Of a stretch of 64,000 nucleotides of DNA, positions 13,134 through 24,933 are shown piece after piece. Position 1 is the first letter of the stretch, and each line of letters opens with the position of its first letter. The stretch is taken from contig JAHBMJ010005105.1 in the NCBI GenBank assembly GCA_018398765.1, forward strand, positions 1 to 64,000, written 5' to 3'. Source of the DNA: Chromera velia (taxonomy: Eukaryota > Sar > Chromeraceae). The position numbers were made by a program, and so were the translations under genes. Below the pieces are notes generated by a model, which saw only the letters and a program-made list of their open reading frames with translations, searched no databases and had not been told where the DNA came from.

Positions 13134-13775
13134 ATGCTCGTGTTTGTTCTCGTCTTCTCCCTCTTGTTGGGATCCTCTGCGTTCCTCCTCCGTCCCCTCC
13201 CATCCTCCCTCCAGTCGCGCTCCTTTCGTCCAACCACACAGCGACCCTCTTCCTTCTATGTAGTGAGACTCGGCTCCACAGCCACAGAGACGGAGACAGA
13301 GGTGGAGGGCGAGGAGGGAGAGGCGGCATATGATGACGATGTCGACGTTTATGATCTGACTGATCTCGACGTGACCATTCCTGAGGACCTGATCGGAAGT
13401 TTGAACCCCAAGAACACATGGGAGATCGATTTGAACCTGAAGGGCCAAAAGGCCACAGCGATCATTCCAGAGGGCATGTCTGTCCTCGAGGCCGCCGAGC
13501 AAATCTTTGAGGACGCCCCCTTCGATTGCCGTAATGGTGTGTGCACGACGTGCTCGGCCAAGGTGACTGGGGGGAAGGAGGGCGAGGACTATCTCTTGAA
13601 TAGAGATTCCCTTGAAGGCAAGCAGAAGGAGGCGGGCTATCAGATGACATGCCAGACGTATGTCAAGAACAAGGGGTGCTCCTTTGACCTGGGGAAGCAC
13701 GATGAGGTCTACCAACTGCAGTACGGGTGGGCCGAGCTAATCGAGTCTGGAAAGAAGCAGGACCTCATGGACTGA
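13134..13775 (+). CDS. petF: Plastid-targeted 2Fe-2S ferredoxin
   Basis: Single-exon gene of 213 aa. It encodes a plant-type ferredoxin that would accept electrons from photosystem I and pass them to FNR and other stromal enzymes. Residues 1-16 form a hydrophobic signal peptide ending in SSA. The next residue is Phe, followed by an Arg/Ser/Pro-rich transit segment (17-45), the bipartite layout of complex red plastids. An acidic linker (about 50-90) precedes the ferredoxin fold. Cluster ligands are Cys132, Cys137, Cys140 (CRNGVCTTC) and Cys173 (MTCQTY). The Cys140-Cys173 spacing is 33, against about 30 in plant ferredoxins, because of a Gly/Glu-rich insertion. The C terminus (about 185-213) runs beyond the usual end. 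Symbol assigned by family; the paralogue number is unknown. Confidence 0.92.
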   Translation: MLVFVLVFSLLLGSSAFLLRPLPSSLQSRSFRPTTQRPSSFYVVRLGSTATETETEVEGEEGEAAYDDDVDVYDLTDLDVTIPEDLIGSLNPKNTWEIDLNLKGQKATAIIPEGMSVLEAAEQIFEDAPFDCRNGVCTTCSAKVTGGKEGEDYLLNRDSLEGKQKEAGYQMTCQTYVKNKGCSFDLGKHDEVYQLQYGWAELIESGKKQDLMD

Positions 13776-14220
13776 GAGGCAAGAAGACAAACCATGCAGA
13801 TGGAAACTAGAGGAGAGGGTGGCCCGGTGATGGGGAGGCGTGGGGAGAATCTGCCTGCTGCATGATTTCTGCATAAATGAATGAATGGATGGAGAGAGGG
13901 ATCAGGTTCAAGTTTTCTTTCAGTGACGGAGGGAACTTCCTGACTGCATGAGAAGAGGAGAGAGGGTGAATGGACAGAGAAATTCTATAAATAAACGAAC
14001 GAGCACCAATGAGCGTTTTTTGTTGTCTTTTTAGTTGATGAATGTTCCATTCCTTCCTGTAATTTGAATGCGTGGACAAGTAACTAAGTGACTGAATGAA
14101 TGAACGCCTGACTCAACAGGGGTTACAGAGAGTGCGGGGAGTGTGGCCAGAGAGGTGACGTTGCAAACTCCTGGGTACAAGGAGGAAAGCAGAAGAAAGT
14201 GAGAGCGAAACAGGGGGGGA

Positions 14221-14261
<41 letters not shown>

Positions 14262-14780
14262 TAAAAAAAGCCTGATAAAGAGGGAGGAAGAGAGACAAAA
14301 AAAGCCTCGCAGATAGATGAAGAGAGCCCGAAATGGATGAAATGTGTGGAGAGGTCTTTGCAAGCTGTCAATGCATGAACAGAAGACGCAAGACAAGACG
14401 GTGACTGACGGTCAGGATGTTGTTGACACTTGTTGTAAGGCAACCTGTGCGTTGAACATCATAATCCATACACTCAGGCTATGGAATAAACGCTAGCATG
14501 AACCGCTTAAAAAATCTTTTGTCACGTTTTGTGTCGTTTTGCTTGCTCGATTGAGTCGATTCTCAACCATACTCACTCTCTTTTTTTACTTTCACATCTA
14601 TAAGTTTGCATGTCCCAGCTACGTCAACTGGTATGTCAAGTCACTATTGATTGATTGATTGATTATTCTTTATACAGAATTATACCAGCGGTAAACCACC
14701 TGGTTACCACCGTATAAATCTGGATCTCTAACATCTCAATGATCTCATGCATTCTTAGATTATTATTTTATTTTAGCATT

Positions 14781-15020
14781 GATTGATTGATTGATTGATT
14801 GATATGTTCCGCATTGGGTCTTGTCCTATTGGCAATTAAGCGAGGCCACTCCTTTTAACATGAATCCCTAGCTTAAAATGAAAACCCTAGTGATAACTTA
14901 GTTATAATCTAGGCTATAATCGTAGTTTTAACTCCGCCCTGCTAGCTCTGGCGACAGATAGATATAGCGGGAAGGCCCTAGGGCGGAACATATCAATCAA
15001 TCAATCAATCAATCAATCAA
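14781..15020. mobile_element. MITE-like element with TTGA-repeat ends
   Basis: The 12-base inverted repeat gatatgttccgc (14801-14812) / gcggaacatatc (14983-14994) is bounded outside by (TTGA)n on the left and (TCAA)n on the right. The inner ~170 bp has no coding capacity. A second locus at 40590-40642 matches the right end for about 53 bases in reverse orientation, so this is a dispersed family. The termini and non-coding core resemble a miniature inverted-repeat element that favours, or carries, TTGA microsatellite. Confidence 0.6.
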
Positions 15021-15191
15021 CTCGATTTAATCGCCATCCATGCATGCATGCAGTTTATAATCATTAAAAATTTTGAATTAACTTAATTATAGATTAAAAT
15101 GCGTCTACACACTTTGAAACGCGTGTATACGCGCGTACCTATGCCTAGACCTACACGCGTACGCACACATATACATACACCTAGACACACA

Positions 15192-15194
<3 letters not shown>

Positions 15195-15234
<40 letters not shown>

Positions 15235-15279
15235 GCACACACACACACACAGACACACACACAGACACAGACACAGACA

Positions 15280-15318
<39 letters not shown>

Positions 15319-15385
15319 ACACTGGCACACACACACACACACACAGAGACACACACACAGACACAGACACAGACACAGACAGACA

Positions 15386-15433
<48 letters not shown>

Positions 15434-16033
15434 CACAGACACACACGCACTTCGCACACCCACACTGGCGCATACAGACAGTCAGACAGACAGTCAGACA
15501 GACAGACAGACACACAGACAGACAGACAGACAGACAGACAGAGACACCGACAGACACACCGACAGACACACCGACAGACACACAGAGAGACACACAGAGA
15601 GACACACAGACAGATACACAGACAGACACACAGACAGACACACCGACAGACACACCGACAGACACACAGACAGACACACAGACAGACACACAGACAGACA
15701 CACAGACAGATACACAGACAGATACACAGACAGATACACAGACAGACACACAGACAGACACACAGACAGACACACCGACAGACACACCGACAGACACACC
15801 GACAGACACACCGACAGACACACCGACAGACACACCGACAGACACACAGACAGACACACAGACAGACACACAGACAGACAGACACACAGACAGACACACA
15901 GACAGACACACAGACAGACACACAGACAGGCAGACAGGCAGATAGGCAGACAGACAGGCAGACAGGCAGACAGACAGGCAGACAGGCAGACAGACACACA
16001 CAGACACACACAGACACACACAGACACACACAG

Positions 16034-16065
<32 letters not shown>
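15195..16065. repeat. CA / CAGA satellite array
   Basis: About 870 bp of (CA)n tracts alternate with 12-base units of the gacagacacaca type, plus variants with CCGA, GATA and GGCA. All reading frames on both strands stay open because the unit length is a multiple of three or lacks stops. The long Thr/His/Asp- or Cys/Val-rich open frames here are artefacts. Confidence 0.9.
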
Positions 16066-16067
<2 letters not shown>

Positions 16068-16313
16068 CAGTTCACCCATGAACCTGCTTACCGAAATCGC
16101 TTTGTTCAAAGTATTTGCTTGAAGTCTCGACCAGTCCATTCATGTGCATGCAATTTCAAAAGTTCCGTCAGAGTTAATCGAGCACAAGATATTCAATGAC
16201 AGCAAGATCTCCTGCTGGCAAACATATCGGAGAATTATGCTGAATTGAGACTAGGAGTTGAACGTTTTGATCTGCCCCTCGCCCAACCCCACACACCGGC
16301 CCCTTTCATTCGA

Positions 16314-18413
16314 TCAGACACTGTCAGAAGAAGCCAGTGCGGCCGAACCGGACCCGGGGTCTTCCTCACGGGCGCCATCAGGTGCTGCGTTGTCCTGCAG
16401 CGTCACCCCTTCAAGCCCTGCTGCGAGGGAGGCTGCTGGGTCGGAGTGTCCTTCATTTTCTTCTGGGGTCTCCTCAATGCTCTGCTGGATGATCTTGCGG
16501 CGCATCGGCGCATCGAAAGTAAAGTTGTCAGAGAGGATCACGTCAGTGACCCTCTTCTTCAACAGAGGACACCTTACCCTGTGCGTGTAGCACCAACCGA
16601 CGTGGCCTGTGGACTCACAGTCCTCTGGCTTGCTGCAAACCACCCCCTCGCTTTCCCCTCTCGAGTCACAATTTTCTGACTCGCAACCTTCCTTCCCTTC
16701 CCTGTCTCCCTCCCCTTCCCTTTCCCCTTCATCTCCACTCTTCTTCGTCCAGTGAGCTCTCTGACACTCTTTCGAACAGTAGGAGATCAGAAGGCACACA
16801 CGGCAATGCTTGGCTTTCACAGATTTTTTCCCACACTGCGCGCAAGTGTAGGGATACTGAAATCTCATCTCTTTGGAATCTTTCAAAAGTCTGGAGGTTT
16901 TCTTTCCCTTTTCCCCCTCCCCCTCTGCCTCCTCATTTTGACTTTCCCTTTCTTTGTCTAGACCAAAATCAGGCAGAATCTTTTCATGCAGAAAGGCAGT
17001 CAAATTCTGAAGAGACAAATCTGACACAGTCCATCTTGTGCTCTTCTCTTTCCCCCCTGCAGGCTTCTTCTGCTGCCAAGCAAACCACTGCAGCAACACC
17101 TTCATCGGTCCAGATTTCTCACTGGCATCACTGAAGCGAGAAGTGCTCTTGGCCAGTGGAGCTTCCAGACAGAGGATCAAAAGGGCCAGGTAGAGACGGG
17201 AGTGCTTCTCTGATAACAGGGCCTCTTCTGGAACTTCAGGAAATTCACCACTGGGAATGGTCGACACCTCTGTCTGCCAAGCTTCATCAATCTCTCGCAA
17301 CACTTTCAAATCCTTCATCCTCTCCTTTCTCCTTGCAATCTTCCGATTCTGCATCGTGACTTCGATCGCCTTCACTCGATACAGATATTCCATCCTTGGA
17401 TTCACTCCGTGGCAATCGACCATGCAGTTGCACAAAGTGATGGCGTCTCGGTAGAGATGTACTGTATCTGTGGACGCCTCCGAAGAAGCAAACGCAGATC
17501 TCTGAGCTTGCATGACCTCAGCTGACATGCCGTACGTTTCAAAGCAGCAGACCAACTGAGCCCACACCATCACTTTATCCGAACACGCCCTGCACCTCTG
17601 TCCCGCCAGCCAAAAAGCTGCGCGGAAGAAACGCGAGAAGTCAATCGCACCCTTCGACCTCTCTTCCTCTCCTGCCAGTTGAGGATAGTTGAGTGCCTCG
17701 ACTGTCTCCCTGCTCACGGGGTAGAGGCCTGTGAGGAGATCCATCAGGGATCCAAAACGAATTTGATTTTCTTTTGGGTGCGTGAGCTCCTCCGAGGTCG
17801 ATCGAATGACTCTGTTCAGGTGGAAGATGAAAAGCTCACTCTGCCAGAGAATATGCCTCAGGCGGGGAACAAACTTGACTAACAAAGTCAACACACGAAT
17901 AGCGGCATCGATGATCTTCTTCTTGCTCATGTCGGCCATCCAGTCGCGGAAAGCGGAGGCCGTGGTGAGGCGGGTGTTGCTCGAGGTCGTGGCCTCTTCG
18001 GTCAGCAGCCCATCAATGGAGAAGAGCCACAGGACAGAAGGGACGAAGTCTTCAATGATCATGAGGTCCTCTGCCACAATTCTGGCGTTTTCTCCTTTCA
18101 GACTCCCCAGCTCATTCAGGGAGGTGAGGATCGAAAGCACCCCGCGCTGAATGGTCTGCTTCAGAGAAGCTGAAGAAGGAGGAACATGTCTTCGCGCCGT
18201 CTCGTCGGGGTTCTCATTTCCATCAGCCTGTCTTTCCTCTCCCTGCAGCAAGGCGGCCTCCAACTGTCGCTTGACGCCAACAATGACAGAGGCCAGCTGT
18301 CTCATGTCCGCGTTGACATCCCCACGCAGAGCGACTACTGGAATGAAGCCCTGCCTCGAAGGATGATCACTTCGCAGGATCTTGCCGTCTCCTTGTGATA
18401 TCTCGCTTTCCAT
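16314..18413 (-). CDS. MYND-type zinc-finger protein
   Basis: Single-exon gene of 699 aa from the ATG at 18413; an in-frame extension upstream lacks a nearby ATG. The first ~500 residues look helical (Leu-, Ser- and charge-rich), with no domain I recognise. A MYND finger occupies about residues 524-615: CAQCGKKSVKAKHCRVC, then YCSKECQRAHW, and a closing HRVRC. MYND fingers bind proline-rich partners, often in transcriptional repressors or SET/SMYD proteins; no SET domain is present. The finger is unusual in having about 50 acidic and Cys-containing residues between the AHW helix and the closing His/Cys pair. The C terminus is acidic and disordered. Its partner and cell location cannot be read from the sequence. 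Confidence 0.85.
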   Translation of the reverse strand: MESEISQGDGKILRSDHPSRQGFIPVVALRGDVNADMRQLASVIVGVKRQLEAALLQGEERQADGNENPDETARRHVPPSSASLKQTIQRGVLSILTSLNELGSLKGENARIVAEDLMIIEDFVPSVLWLFSIDGLLTEEATTSSNTRLTTASAFRDWMADMSKKKIIDAAIRVLTLLVKFVPRLRHILWQSELFIFHLNRVIRSTSEELTHPKENQIRFGSLMDLLTGLYPVSRETVEALNYPQLAGEEERSKGAIDFSRFFRAAFWLAGQRCRACSDKVMVWAQLVCCFETYGMSAEVMQAQRSAFASSEASTDTVHLYRDAITLCNCMVDCHGVNPRMEYLYRVKAIEVTMQNRKIARRKERMKDLKVLREIDEAWQTEVSTIPSGEFPEVPEEALLSEKHSRLYLALLILCLEAPLAKSTSRFSDASEKSGPMKVLLQWFAWQQKKPAGGKEKSTRWTVSDLSLQNLTAFLHEKILPDFGLDKERESQNEEAEGEGEKGKKTSRLLKDSKEMRFQYPYTCAQCGKKSVKAKHCRVCLLISYCSKECQRAHWTKKSGDEGEREGEGDREGKEGCESENCDSRGESEGVVCSKPEDCESTGHVGWCYTHRVRCPLLKKRVTDVILSDNFTFDAPMRRKIIQQSIEETPEENEGHSDPAASLAAGLEGVTLQDNAAPDGAREEDPGSGSAALASSDSV

Positions 18414-20466
18414 TGTGAAACGATGCCAGAAAAAGTTGGAGAAATACGTTGTTTTCGATCGAGATGATGAGGAAAAACTTGAAGCAACCTGCTTTCCTTT
18501 CGCCCCTCCCTTCACCTTCCAATACTCTCTATAGTCGAAGCAGATCGTTCTGCGTGCACCTTTAATTTCGATTTTTCGATCGAACGCGCCCTACACCAAA
18601 ATCGGTTGCGCATAGCCGATTAATTTTTGAGGTGTGAGAATTAATGGCCGGGGCATGCCGAGGGGCATGCCGTGCGCCGCGCGCAGCATGGATTCGACAC
18701 TTACGTTGACTTGCGTTTTTTTTTTTCCTCCCCCCTTTTTTCCCCAAGCCGCCCCGAAGGTATCTGAAAGGCATGACTGCCGCTCGATACCGCTCGACCC
18801 AATTCTCGACCCAGTTAGACCCAGTACAGCCACTGCGCAGCTATAGCTACCTATAGCCCTGCTAAGCCTGCGCTGGAGTCAGCGGTAGACAAGGTCTACT
18901 GACATATGACGAAACACTCCTTCATTTCGATTGATCATTACTCGAAGTCTTGATATATTCGTTACTTCCTATTTATAATGGCTGCACATTTTAATTCTAG
19001 TTATAATTGTTAGTCATTTTAATTATCTCAAAGCCTAGGTTGCGCACAAACTACATGTATAGGTTGCCGTTTGTCTCTAGTTTCGGAGACTCTTGGTTAA
19101 ACCGCCATTATAAGTAAGTAAGTGAGTAGTTATCATCATTTTTTAATCTCTTTTTATCATAAAATATTATAGAAATCAACCGTTTGATTCGGTTCGAATG
19201 CGTAAACACGTAGAAGATGGTATGGTTAGTTTAGATTAGTTACGTACAAAAAAACTGTGTATAAGTGTTCCTAGTACATATATTTAATAATTATATTATG
19301 TTAATTATCATACATCACTGTATATCAGACAGAGTTATATAGAGCATTTCCTTAAACACGTTAGAACACTCAAAAATACATACGTGAATAAAAAGATAAC
19401 CGTTGTGTTTTGATAGTCGGTGATAGTAACATAGTGGACCGTGGCTCACGCCGGCTCACAATCTCTCACCGTACACGTATAGAGAACTTAATTTAAACGT
19501 CAAAAACTCTTCCAGCATGCAGATATGCAGTGCACCGCTCGGTGCAGGTCAGGCTCTCTTCCTTCAACCGCACGATACTGTGACCATATTGAGCATTAGT
19601 ACTCCTGAACCCCCATACTTTACTCAGACCGCTCTTTTGCCACGGTCTCTTCTCAGGATGCACCTGCCAGTTTCCGCTGAAGCAAGACACAAGTCACAGT
19701 TGGTTGAAGTGGGAATGAACAAGTCACTGTCATCGTTCTCCCCTTGAACGAACACATAATCATAGTGGACAAGCAGGTGACCGAGCAAACACAGATTTAG
19801 GCCAGTAGAGGGATGAGTGGTCTTAAATTCGACCTTCCTTTAAAAACGCGACGAGAAAAAGGAATCTGGTCTCTTCACAAGAGATGGCGCGACTCGACAA
19901 ATGTTTCCGCACTTTTCCTCTCCCAGATGCAAGATAAATATTCAGAACCGGACCAGCCACCCGACCCCTTCTCCTGATCTCCCCCCACACTCCCCGAAGG
20001 GGTTTAGTACCCAACAAGCAGTTACCACAAGGGAGGAATCCGGGCCATATTATAGAGAGACAAATAGTGCATACGACGTAGAAAAAGGAAGTCGGCAGAG
20101 CTACCCCCCCTTTTTTTGCCTTCCCACTTTGGGAGAAGTCTCTCGGCACGAGAGAGTAAGACAAGAAGCAGGAACGGGAAGAAGAAATAGAAAAAGAAGC
20201 TGCGACAGTGCGTACTGGATCGAGCAGTCGGATACTAAGAGAAGACTGTAGAGAAGCACACAATCACCGTTTCCTTCCTTCTTTCCAACGAACATACATA
20301 CATACACATTTTTCCTTCACAACTCCAGGCAAGGACCGTTCAGGCGAGTGCTCTCACAGGAGTGACTGACAGTTGATTGGAGAGAGAAGATAAGCAAATG
20401 AGTCCTCCGTACTTACGCACACACTCAAAAAACCATTTTTTTTTGTCTTTCCCTCCTCCTCTCTGT
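18414..20466. other. Intergenic region
   Basis: This holds the 5' flank of the MYND gene and the 3' flank of the CD36-type gene. The sequence at 18.9-19.5 kb is AT-rich without open frames. A GC-rich patch with T9 and poly-C runs lies at 18640-18760. I found no RNA gene or protein gene that I could support. Confidence 0.5.
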
Positions 20467-21944
20467 CTACTCTTCCGATTCTCTGGGAGACTCAAATCTC
20501 GAGAGACCGGAAGAAGACGCCCTCTCCTTCCCCCCCGATCTTCCCACCGCTTCATCCGACAGAGACACACCTCCTGCACTGCCATCCGCACCAAAGGTCT
20601 TCAATTCTTCCCGAACCCCCTTGGCAACCCGTCTGCCCCCCTCTGCCGTCTCTGTACCCGCCACACTCGACGCACGCTCGTCGGGTGTGACGGCAGCCGT
20701 GAGGGCAGTTGCAGACGCCACGGCCCCGCCAACAACCTGAGTGGGGTCACTAGGTCTCTCCAGGTCTGCCTCTGTGCTGGCCTCCTCGTTCTCTCCTCCT
20801 TCTCGTCTCTCCTTGGCCTTGTCATCCAATCTGGCCCTTCTCACCAACAGGAAACCCAAAATGAAAAGCAGCAAACCGACAATGCCAACAGCAAGGGCCA
20901 CCCACTTCACCCAGCTCTCAAGAGCGTCTGAGAGATCGAGAATCGGGTACAGAGTTCCTGCGAGGGTCTTAGCTTGTTCGTCTGTCACTTCACCTTCCTT
21001 CAGACCATAGAAAACAGGAAGGAACACGGGCTTAAGATTACCCCCCAGCTTCTTGCTCCAGGTGAGCAGGTTGCTGCTTCCGAGAGAAGGAACCTCTGCA
21101 GGCTTTGCGAACCCGTTCGCGTTGGAGGACACGCCTCCTCCGATGGCCACGTTCAACTGAATCTGCTGACGCCCCTTCACCACAGCGCCCGTCATGGGCT
21201 CGATATAGAGAACGGTATCGTGCTCAGACTGCAAACAGACAGGCAGGAGGTATGACAAACGACAGAAAAAAGACACGTCTCTTTCTGAGACTACAGCTCA
21301 TTGGGCAGAGACGAGGGGAGGGAGACTGCCTGCCGGCATACAGGCGACGAGAGAGAAGGGAGAAGCCTTCCTGAATGGAAAACAGTCCGTAACCTTTTCT
21401 ATCGATGTACTAGGGGAGGGGGAAAGAAAGGAAACAACTAAACAAAGACGCACGCACAAAGACTACTGTGCTTGTCACGTATGCAGATAAATAAAGTGAG
21501 TGAGTGAGTGACTGACCTTTTTGGGGTGGAGGCCCTCAACGTTGAACTCTCCAGAAGAGAGGCGCGGGTCTCCGTCCAGGAAGTGGGGCTTTGAGGCAAA
21601 CACTGGGGCGCCCTGGCATACAGTCAGGTTGAGAAGACCAGAGGGCCCAAAGGCATAGAAGTCGGCGTTCGATGGCTCCTCCTCGGCATTCATCAGTTCG
21701 GTAGGGGCAAGACGGTAGTTCAAAGTCTTCACACGATCCTTCACCAGGCCCTCCTCAGAGAACACGATACGCACAGACCTGTATACATACGCACGCACAC
21801 ATATAGGCAGCTTGGTTTGAGCTCTCTCTTCTGTGTATCTCCAATACCCCCGCAGAAAAATGCTTTGACAGGAGTTTGCCCTCTCCATCGGAACGTCCGA
21901 AATCTCTCGCTCTCACTCCCACGCACGCCCGCGCGCACACACAC

Positions 21945-21984
<40 letters not shown>

Positions 21985-24130
21985 GCCAGAGAAAGAAAGG
22001 CAGCAAGGAAGAGATGAAGAAAGAGAACCATAGAGGAATAGAAAAAGGGAGAAGAAGACGGACCGACCGAGTCAAAGAGGAGATGAAAACTGCCAGATCA
22101 TCAGACTTCTTCACGAACGGGTAAAAGCGGTCTCCATCAGTCCCGTTCACAGCGTTGGCGTAGGTGCTGCCCCAGCAGGAGATCTGATAGAGGGGGGACG
22201 GAAGGGGTAGGGGATGCAAGGAAGTGAGAAATGACCTTGCAACCTTGCATTTGCATTTCGTTGTTCTCCTTTCGATCTCTGTCTCTCACTCTCATACATG
22301 CCACCTTACATCATACTTTCCATCCGCAATCAGATTACTCAGCACACGCGCATGTCTGTCTGATTGTGTCCACTCCTCACGTTGACGGATGTGCAGGGAG
22401 ACCATCAAGTTCACATGCATGCTCTCTTTTACGAGGAGCAGAGAAGAAAAGAGAGCGAGTACTGTTCTCTGTATTGCACCCACGAGTTATGGCAGACTCA
22501 CTTAAACGGACGGAGAGCCTGCCTGCCTGCCCGCCTGACTGACTGACTGACAGCTGTTTTTCCATCGAACAGCTGGAGGTTTCCGAGTTTGTTGATTTCT
22601 TCCTCTTCGCCCTCTCCGGTCACTGCCACAGAGTTCCTCTCCCAAGTGTCGTTTTTCTGGAGCTGGAATTTAGGCGACAGGCTCTTGTCAAGGAGACTCA
22701 AAGTCTTCAATATCGGGTCGTTGTAGCCCCACAGGAGACTGCACAATTAAACACACAGAAAGACAGAAAGAAAAAAGGTGAAATTATCGTCGTATCATGT
22801 GTGTATTTGAGAAAAGAGGGGGGACACTGGGCGGACTCGAGAGTGCTGGTGACAGAGAGTAGAGCGAGCGAGAAGGAACACAAGGAAAATGATGGACTGC
22901 GACAGAACATTCCATGTTACACATGCAGAGATCTGCTGATTCTGTACGTTTGCAAACAGTACAGCCTATCCCGACTGCCAGAAGCTCTCTGACTGACTCT
23001 TGCACGCTCTTCTGAATGAACGGCTTCTGCCCCGTGATAGAGAGTGCCTTGTCCATGATTGCGTTTGTCCACCCGGAAAGTTTGTCTGCTTTGTCGAGGA
23101 GAGTCAGGAGGGGGAGGTTGGGGGCAGTCAGGATCACGCTGGAGGGGTACGGCGTGATGCTCTCACTAGGATCGTACACGTAGTACTCGCGCTTGTCGTA
23201 CTTCACCATCGTGCCTGCATGCGCATGCATTGCAAGTCATTGCAGATGAATAAATAAGTTTCCTTACACACGAACACAAAGAGACAAAGACTACGGCTGG
23301 CTGACAAGAGAGAGGAGGAGGTAACGAAGGCACGGTGACCAATCAGCGTGCGCCAAAACCAAGGGAGAGAGCCAAGAGGCCACGCGTGCACTTCCGTCCT
23401 CCGTTCTGTCGACTGATCATTCAAAAGGGCATGCGCGCAGAACAAGAGAGAGAAAGAAAAGAAGGGACTTCCAGTTACTGAGTTACTGACTAACTGAGCG
23501 AGCGAGTGACTGGAAGAAAGACTGACCATTTTGAAACCTGACGATGTTCTCTTTTCTCTCCACCATGCTGCAGTGAGACATGAAGACACAATCAAGGCAA
23601 TCTGATGCAACGCAGCCGCCAAAGAGCAGAAGGAGATACTTGAATGAGGAAGGGCACCGGATGAACATGTTGACTGTCGGGGCAATCCAAACGCAGGACA
23701 AGCTGAAGGGTGCACTCATCAATGTGCCGTCTCCTAAATGGACCCTACCCCGTCTCCTTCCCTCCATGCCCTCCCCTGCCAAACACACACTGCCAAGACA
23801 TGATCACCTGCATTGATCAACTCACTCATAGGTGAAAGGTCCCACTTGCTCCACGCGGATCCTCTCGCCCTTCAGGGCGTCTTCTGCGTTGGTGACGTTG
23901 AAGACGAAGAAGCGAAACTTCTTGGGGACCTCCTTGAACGTCTCGAAGGCGTCAACGTTCTTCGGGTTCAGTGTCACCTTCTGCTTCACCTGAGAGTACT
24001 CAAGCTCCCTCAAGTAGTCAGGGGCGAGAAAACCCAAGACACAGAAGGACAAGCCAACAATCAGAGCCAGCAAACCGATGCAGCAAAGTGCTGCACCACC
24101 GCACTTTTTCCTGGTGCAGTTGCACGCCAT
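20467..24130 (-). CDS. CD36/LIMP-2 (class B scavenger receptor) family protein
   Basis: Seven exons on the minus strand: 24130-23826, 23567-23527, 23214-22998, 22738-22552, 22183-22068, 21778-21517 and 21228-20467. All junctions are GT-AG and in phase, giving 629 aa. The family binds lipids or lipoproteins at the cell surface or in lysosomal membranes. N-terminal anchor about residues 13-36. Ectodomain blocks are characteristic: FFVFNVTNAEDALKG, VGPFTY, LLWGYNDPIL, NAVNGTDG, KPHFLDGDPR, LYIEPMTG. The second anchor is about 485-507. The 120-residue cytosolic tail is Glu/Ser/Thr-rich, much longer than the short tails of animal CD36. NGT and NVT sequons fit glycosylation. The first ATG gives a short Cys/Lys-rich cytosolic N terminus. 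The 41-bp second exon is supported by phase and by family alignment. Confidence 0.9.
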
Positions 24131-24933
24131 CTTCACCCCACGTCACTGCCTTACAGCGCTTTTGCAATCCAAACTACGAAGAAGCGCCCAACACAAGAAA
24201 ACACGGCCTCCAGACTGGTGCAACTACTCCCTACACTGCAAGAGGCGCCAAGAAGTGACGTTTGTACACGAGGCTTCCCTTTTGTCCTCCGACAAAACTT
24301 TTGCCGTTGCACATGACGTCGGCGAACCGTTGCGGCCCAGGCGATCTCAGGGGTCCTGCATGGGCCGAAAGTCGCGCGGGTCCAGCCACGAACGCACGGG
24401 CCGTTGCCGGTCAGCCGGGATTCACGCGGCCGTTCTTCACACCATGCAGAAAAGAGCGTCGAGCCAGCGATCCTCACCTCACACGGCCTCACTGTGAGTC
24501 AGATTCTGTGGATGAATCTGACGGTGCAATGCGTAACCTTTGATATTCTCAAGCAGATTGACTCAGCCAGAAGAAGGTTCAATCTGAATCGAAGGGCGGC
24601 GCCGTTTCTGGCATCAGTTCTCCTGCTGCTTCCAAGAAGAGAGACCTGTTCAGTCTGAAAACCCCTGTCACCTAGCTGTCGTGTCGTTTCCGGCAGAGGC
24701 CGTGGAGAGATCTGTCATCAGCCAGAGCGTGGTGAGAGAGAGATCTGTCATCGGGGTGACCTTTCTGCTCAGCCGTGCCAAAGTCTTGTCCTGCTGACAG
24801 CAGCAATGGAGGCCGGGCAGGGCGGCCCTGTCAGTGTGCCGTCTCGTCTCCTCGATCCGCGAGAGGGGAAAAAAGGCAAATAAAGGAAATAAAAGATTCA
24901 CTGCTCTCACAGGCAGATAAGAGGGGGATAGAG
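24131..24933. promoter_or_regulatory. Divergent intergenic region, CD36-type/AAAP transporter
   Basis: About 800 bp lie between the start codons of the scavenger receptor (left) and the amino-acid transporter (right), so both promoters lie here. The region is moderately GC-rich and has no obvious TATA box. Shared control is possible but only inferred from head-to-head placement. Confidence 0.35.

Larger units (their letters stand above)
13776..16410. other. Repeat-rich intergenic region
   Basis: This lies between the 3' end of the ferredoxin gene and the 3' end of the MYND gene, whose last ~100 bp it overlaps. It holds CAGA/GAGA runs at 14221-14262, several (TTGA)n tracts, a MITE-like element (14781-15020) and a long CA/CAGA satellite (15195-16065). 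I see no gene apart from the flanking coding ends. Confidence 0.6.

Noticed and set aside
15480-16000. Regularly spaced units resembling a CRISPR array
   Set aside because: Units are contiguous 12-mers without unique spacers, in a eukaryotic genome; this is a satellite.
15099-16199. Long open frames on both strands (up to ~366 codons)
   Set aside because: They are pure translations of CA/CAGA satellite; composition is Thr/His/Asp or Cys/Val only, and all frames are open.
19192-19215. ggttcgaatgcg, like a tRNA T-arm
   Set aside because: No matching acceptor, D or anticodon arms could be found around it.
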